DNA from: an uncultured Clostridia bacterium
Lineage (GTDB): Bacteria; Bacillota; Clostridia; Christensenellales; Borkfalkiaceae
Reading direction: 5' to 3'
NCBI GenBank assembly: GCA_944343275.1
Contig: CALVMH010000019.1
Span: forward strand, 1-32,956
Length of the DNA: 32,956 nt
Part shown: positions 30,160-32,956 of the stretch, in pieces
Layout of the letters: each line of letters starts with the position of its first letter
How positions within the stretch are numbered: position 1 is the stretch's first letter
The notes under the pieces: generated by a model
What the model was told of the DNA's origin: nothing
Databases searched by the model: none
Seen by the model: only the letters and a program-made list of their open reading frames with translations
Made by a program: the position numbers and the translations under genes

Positions 30160-32574
30160 TTAATATAGAAACTTAAATTTCACCTTTGCATACTCTAAAC
30201 GCTTTTTGGTTACGGTTCGGCAAATATCGCTTTCACGGTTGTTGACGAGAATAAAGCGACGTTTCCCACCGTCTTCATCATTGAGTGATTTGACGGCTTG
30301 CCCCAGCGTGCCGCTTCCTGCGAAGAAATCCATTACGATGGAATTTTTATCGGTCGTCGCACGAAGCAGTTCTTTGATAAGTTTTACGGGTTTCGGCGTT
30401 GAAAAATATTCTCGCTTGCCGAAGATATCCGCAATTTCATCTTTGGCGGAAGAGGTGGTTCCGAAACAATCGAAGTCGTCAGGGAACGGAACTTCCATTT
30501 CTTTCCATACGCCATTGTCCAAATACGGCTGACGTATATTTTTCAGAATACTTGCAGAACGCTTTCTGCAAACGATGATATATTCATAATCCGTTTGAAT
30601 TTTATGCGGATTGAGCACCACGCGGTTTTGATCAAACAACGGATTTTTCTTTTTCCATCGATGAAGGGAAACCATTTCTGATCCGAATATTTTTTTACAT
30701 AGTAACATTAAATTAGCTACTTCGCCTTCATCAATATTGATGACCATAAAGCCTTTTTCGGAAAGAAGAGGATATGCTTTTCGCATCCTTTCAGACATAT
30801 ATCCGAGATAGCCGCTCTCAAATCCTGCATCCTGATAGCCGATATAATCGATATTGGAGTTATACGGCGGATCGATGAGAATCGCGTCGATCATTCCAAG
30901 GTAATGATTTTGCATTGCCGCAAGAGTATAGATATTATCCGATTCAATCAAATAATTCTCCGGAGTTTTTCGAACGGTAATCTTTGGACTCGCGTTTGAA
31001 AAGGCATTGTTATCAATGATCGTATCCTTGCCGACCGAAATCTCATTCAGGCTACAACAATATGCAAAAGCCCATTCGCCGATGTATGTTATAAGATCCG
31101 AACAATGTACTTTTTGCAGCGCTGCGCAATTCGTAAAGCATGATTTGTTGATAACATTGACATTATGAAGATGAATTACTGTCATTTTATTACAGCCGGA
31201 AAAAGCGCCGCGCTCCAACGTGATGACCGAATCCGGTAAATGTACTTCTCCTATTGCTTTCCATGCAGGACAGCAAATCAACTTTGAGCAATCCTTATTA
31301 AATAATATATCGTCTTTTACCTCAAAAAGCGGTGAGTGGCTTTCAAATCGGATGTTTGAACAACCTACAAACGGATTATATCCGATATCTTCAAGCGTTT
31401 TCGGCAATACGATCGTTTGTATTCCTGTGCAGTTCCAGAAGGAATTGCGGTTGATCGTTTTTACCCCTTCAGGAATAACAAGCCGTGCTGTTTTGATCTT
31501 ATTCAAAACGCCTACGACGGCTGTATTATAACGGTTGTAGATCACGTCGTCTTTCACATTGTATGCGGAAGATTTACAGATCAATTCCAATTTGGAGCAA
31601 CCGGAAAAAGGATTGTTCTCCATTTTGAGAAGAGACGACGGGAGCGTGATCCTTTCAAATCTGTCACAAAGATAAAATGCGTGCTTCCCTATGATTTTGA
31701 CCCCTTCGGGAATCGTCAATTCCGCATCGATTCCTATAATAGAACAGTAAATGATGCTGTCTTTTTCCCGATTATACAAAATACCGTTTTCATAAACAAA
31801 AAACGGGGACTGATTTTTCAATTTAAGACGAGGACATCCTGCAAACGGATTATTCCCCATGAAACGGACATTCTTCGGGATGTTGATCGTTTGTAGATTA
31901 CGGCAATTATAAAATGTATCCCCGCCTAAATTTACGACAGTATCGGGAATAACTACTTCTTCGATGAATTGATTGTCCCAAAAGGCCGATGATTCGATTT
32001 CTTCCGTTCCGTCCGGAATTACAACGACCTTCTCTTTGCCGGTATATTTCATCAAACGATTTTCGCAATAAATAAAATCCGGTGATGAAAACTGATTGCG
32101 CTTACGAACGGAGAACCGGAATCGATCATATTCTTCAAACGCGCCGTAATCATAGGTTTTTCCGTCGAAACGTATTTTGGACTGATACTCCAAAACACCG
32201 CTGACCAATCTTGATTTGTACGAAATCTCTCTGTCCGATGCGGGGTAATCTATTACATCATCCCACACATGACAATAAACGCTAAAATTACGGAATTGTA
32301 CCCGCGTTCCTGCAACACGAATATCCTTTTGCGTGTAATCAAGTAAAAACAGCCTGTCAAGAAGTTCCAAAACGACAAAACTTTCATGCGTATTCATAGA
32401 CAATTTCGTCTTGCCGATAAATGCCGTTTGCCTTTCTGCATCGATCTCCACGCATGTACCGTTTTTATATTCTTTACGGTATAAATCGGGCGCGTACTCA
32501 TAAAACCGCATCGCCCAATACAGAGCCGTATATTTCATGTTTTTGCTGAGGCGCAAATCACTTAATGACGTCAT
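30160..32574 (-). CDS. Fusion of BspA-type leucine-rich repeats with a type III Mod-like N6-adenine DNA methyltransferase
   Basis: The 804-aa protein has three parts. Residues 1-180 are of unknown fold. Residues about 183-535 are BspA-type leucine-rich repeats (LRR_5 class), with repeated units of the pattern IPEGVK-I-AF-C-I-LP and a larger ~75-residue period carrying NPF-GC and D-(I/V)-(L/I)-YN. Residues about 538-804 are a beta-class DNA methyltransferase: ESDNIYTL, the catalytic IDPPYNSNIDY (567-577), STPKPVKLIKELL (725-737) and the SAM-binding DFFAGSGT (749-756) in that order, as in type III Mod subunits. The usual Mod N-terminal region and large target-recognition insert are not seen. 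The chosen start ATG overlaps the upstream stop as ATGA. No restriction subunit is in the window. Such a repeat-methyltransferase fusion is not one I know. Confidence 0.88.
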   Translation of the reverse strand: MTSLSDLRLSKNMKYTALYWAMRFYEYAPDLYRKEYKNGTCVEIDAERQTAFIGKTKLSMNTHESFVVLELLDRLFLLDYTQKDIRVAGTRVQFRNFSVYCHVWDDVIDYPASDREISYKSRLVSGVLEYQSKIRFDGKTYDYGAFEEYDRFRFSVRKRNQFSSPDFIYCENRLMKYTGKEKVVVIPDGTEEIESSAFWDNQFIEEVVIPDTVVNLGGDTFYNCRNLQTINIPKNVRFMGNNPFAGCPRLKLKNQSPFFVYENGILYNREKDSIIYCSIIGIDAELTIPEGVKIIGKHAFYLCDRFERITLPSSLLKMENNPFSGCSKLELICKSSAYNVKDDVIYNRYNTAVVGVLNKIKTARLVIPEGVKTINRNSFWNCTGIQTIVLPKTLEDIGYNPFVGCSNIRFESHSPLFEVKDDILFNKDCSKLICCPAWKAIGEVHLPDSVITLERGAFSGCNKMTVIHLHNVNVINKSCFTNCAALQKVHCSDLITYIGEWAFAYCCSLNEISVGKDTIIDNNAFSNASPKITVRKTPENYLIESDNIYTLAAMQNHYLGMIDAILIDPPYNSNIDYIGYQDAGFESGYLGYMSERMRKAYPLLSEKGFMVINIDEGEVANLMLLCKKIFGSEMVSLHRWKKKNPLFDQNRVVLNPHKIQTDYEYIIVCRKRSASILKNIRQPYLDNGVWKEMEVPFPDDFDCFGTTSSAKDEIADIFGKREYFSTPKPVKLIKELLRATTDKNSIVMDFFAGSGTLGQAVKSLNDEDGGKRRFILVNNRESDICRTVTKKRLEYAKVKFKFLY

Positions 32575-32956
32575 ACCGTTTCCCATACTTTTAATATTAT
32601 ACCGACAACTTCATCGGGTGTTAATTTGCTTGTATCTATAACGACATGCGGCAAAGCAAATTTTTCGCAGAAGAAAATCATCCGTTCGCTGACCGTTTTT
32701 GTTTTAACCGCTTTTTGAATATCGCGGTCATTCGGATCGCGCGATTTCAATCGCTCTATCACCGTTTGCTCATTCGCAGTCAAAATGACGGTCAAACGGG
32801 GCTTCCCGAGCTTTTTAAGCAGAAGTTCATATACGTCTTCGTTCGTTTCTGTTCCGCTCCATGCGTAATTAGATGCGAAATGGCGATCGGTGATAATGTT
32901 TTGATCCTTGTATATTTCATAGAGATAAAGACTTCCGAGCCCATAAAAAAGCGCCG
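32571..32956 (-). CDS. P-loop nucleotide-kinase-like protein, C-terminal part, cut by window edge
   Basis: The visible 127 residues are the C-terminal end of a small kinase-fold protein. IITDRHFASNYAWSG is the DR-H/Y-xxS motif of thymidylate-kinase and deoxynucleoside-kinase folds, followed by the core strand PRLTVILTAN, a lid-like RLKSRDPNDRD and the final strand HVVIDTSKL. The P-loop would be beyond the window edge, so the family assignment is tentative; a nucleotide or nucleoside kinase, or a kinase-fold ATPase, all fit. It overlaps the start of the LRR-methyltransferase gene by four bases and so is in the same operon. Its composition matches the AT-rich segment. Confidence 0.65.
   Translation of the reverse strand, partial: ALFYGLGSLYLYEIYKDQNIITDRHFASNYAWSGTETNEDVYELLLKKLGKPRLTVILTANEQTVIERLKSRDPNDRDIQKAVKTKTVSERMIFFCEKFALPHVVIDTSKLTPDEVVGIILKVWETV

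Larger units (their letters stand above)
29077..32956. mobile_element. Candidate AT-rich accessory segment next to tRNA-Ser, right end outside window
   Basis: From the tRNA-Ser terminator rightwards base composition becomes AT-rich and the genes change from housekeeping to unknown, frameshifted or modification-related types, a common sign of a segment acquired at a tRNA gene. No integrase, transposase, or second copy of the tRNA 3' end is visible within the window, so an integrated element is inferred, not shown. It could also be a defence locus without a mobile carrier. Confidence 0.45.

Overview
This window is chromosomal DNA from a bacterium of the Bacillota, most likely a Clostridia lineage (a Christensenellales-like gut organism is my guess, low confidence). 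The evidence is the nadD-yqeK-rsfS gene order, a stand-alone SufC plus SufB/D-like pair, AGGAGG-type ribosome binding sites, a CCA-encoded tRNA-Ser and OmpR/PhoR-type two-component genes. Most of the window is GC-rich. From about 29.08 kb to the right end the base composition drops visibly to AT-rich.

Layout, left to right. (1) 1-3965, minus strand: secA from a TTGACA-17-TAAAAT promoter, then prfB (cut by the window edge). They are separated by an element related to the repeats at 21 kb. (2) 4182-6963: a small predicted membrane protein (+), a nadD-yqeK fusion followed by rsfS (-), and a 252-aa membrane protein (+). A strong two-way terminator at 6976-7004 closes this block. (3) 7019-13812, minus: an operon reading GH127 arabinofuranosidase, UDP-sugar pyrophosphorylase, a 115-aa unknown, a ComEC-like metallo-beta-lactamase-fold protein, recX and the NAD(P)HX repair enzyme. 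(4) 13828-19885, minus: araB, araD, araA and a GH36 alpha-galactosidase. Together with GH127 this can release arabinose and galactose from plant oligosaccharides inside the cell and send arabinose to xylulose-5-phosphate. (5) 19942-22489, minus: sufC and a sufB/D-like gene split by 2.3 copies of a 312-bp tandem repeat. (6) 22503-26322, minus: response regulator, sensor kinase and a secreted, C-terminally anchored protein. (7) 26356-28441, plus: a radical SAM/HhH protein coupled by ATGA overlap to its usual uncharacterised partner, whose 3' end overlaps a convergent ferritin-like gene. (8) 28890-29076: tRNA-Ser(UGA) with promoter and terminator. (9) 29057-32956: an AT-rich accessory segment with an unknown 247-aa gene, a frameshifted small gene, a fusion of BspA-type leucine-rich repeats to a type III Mod-like DNA methyltransferase, and the end of a P-loop nucleotide-kinase-like gene.

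The points most worth a second look are the LRR-methyltransferase fusion in the tRNA-adjacent segment, the hairpin-bounded intergenic repeat family seen at two loci, and a set of promoters placed so that transcription should start on the A of the start codon (leaderless mRNAs), clearest for nadD-yqeK and the radical SAM gene.
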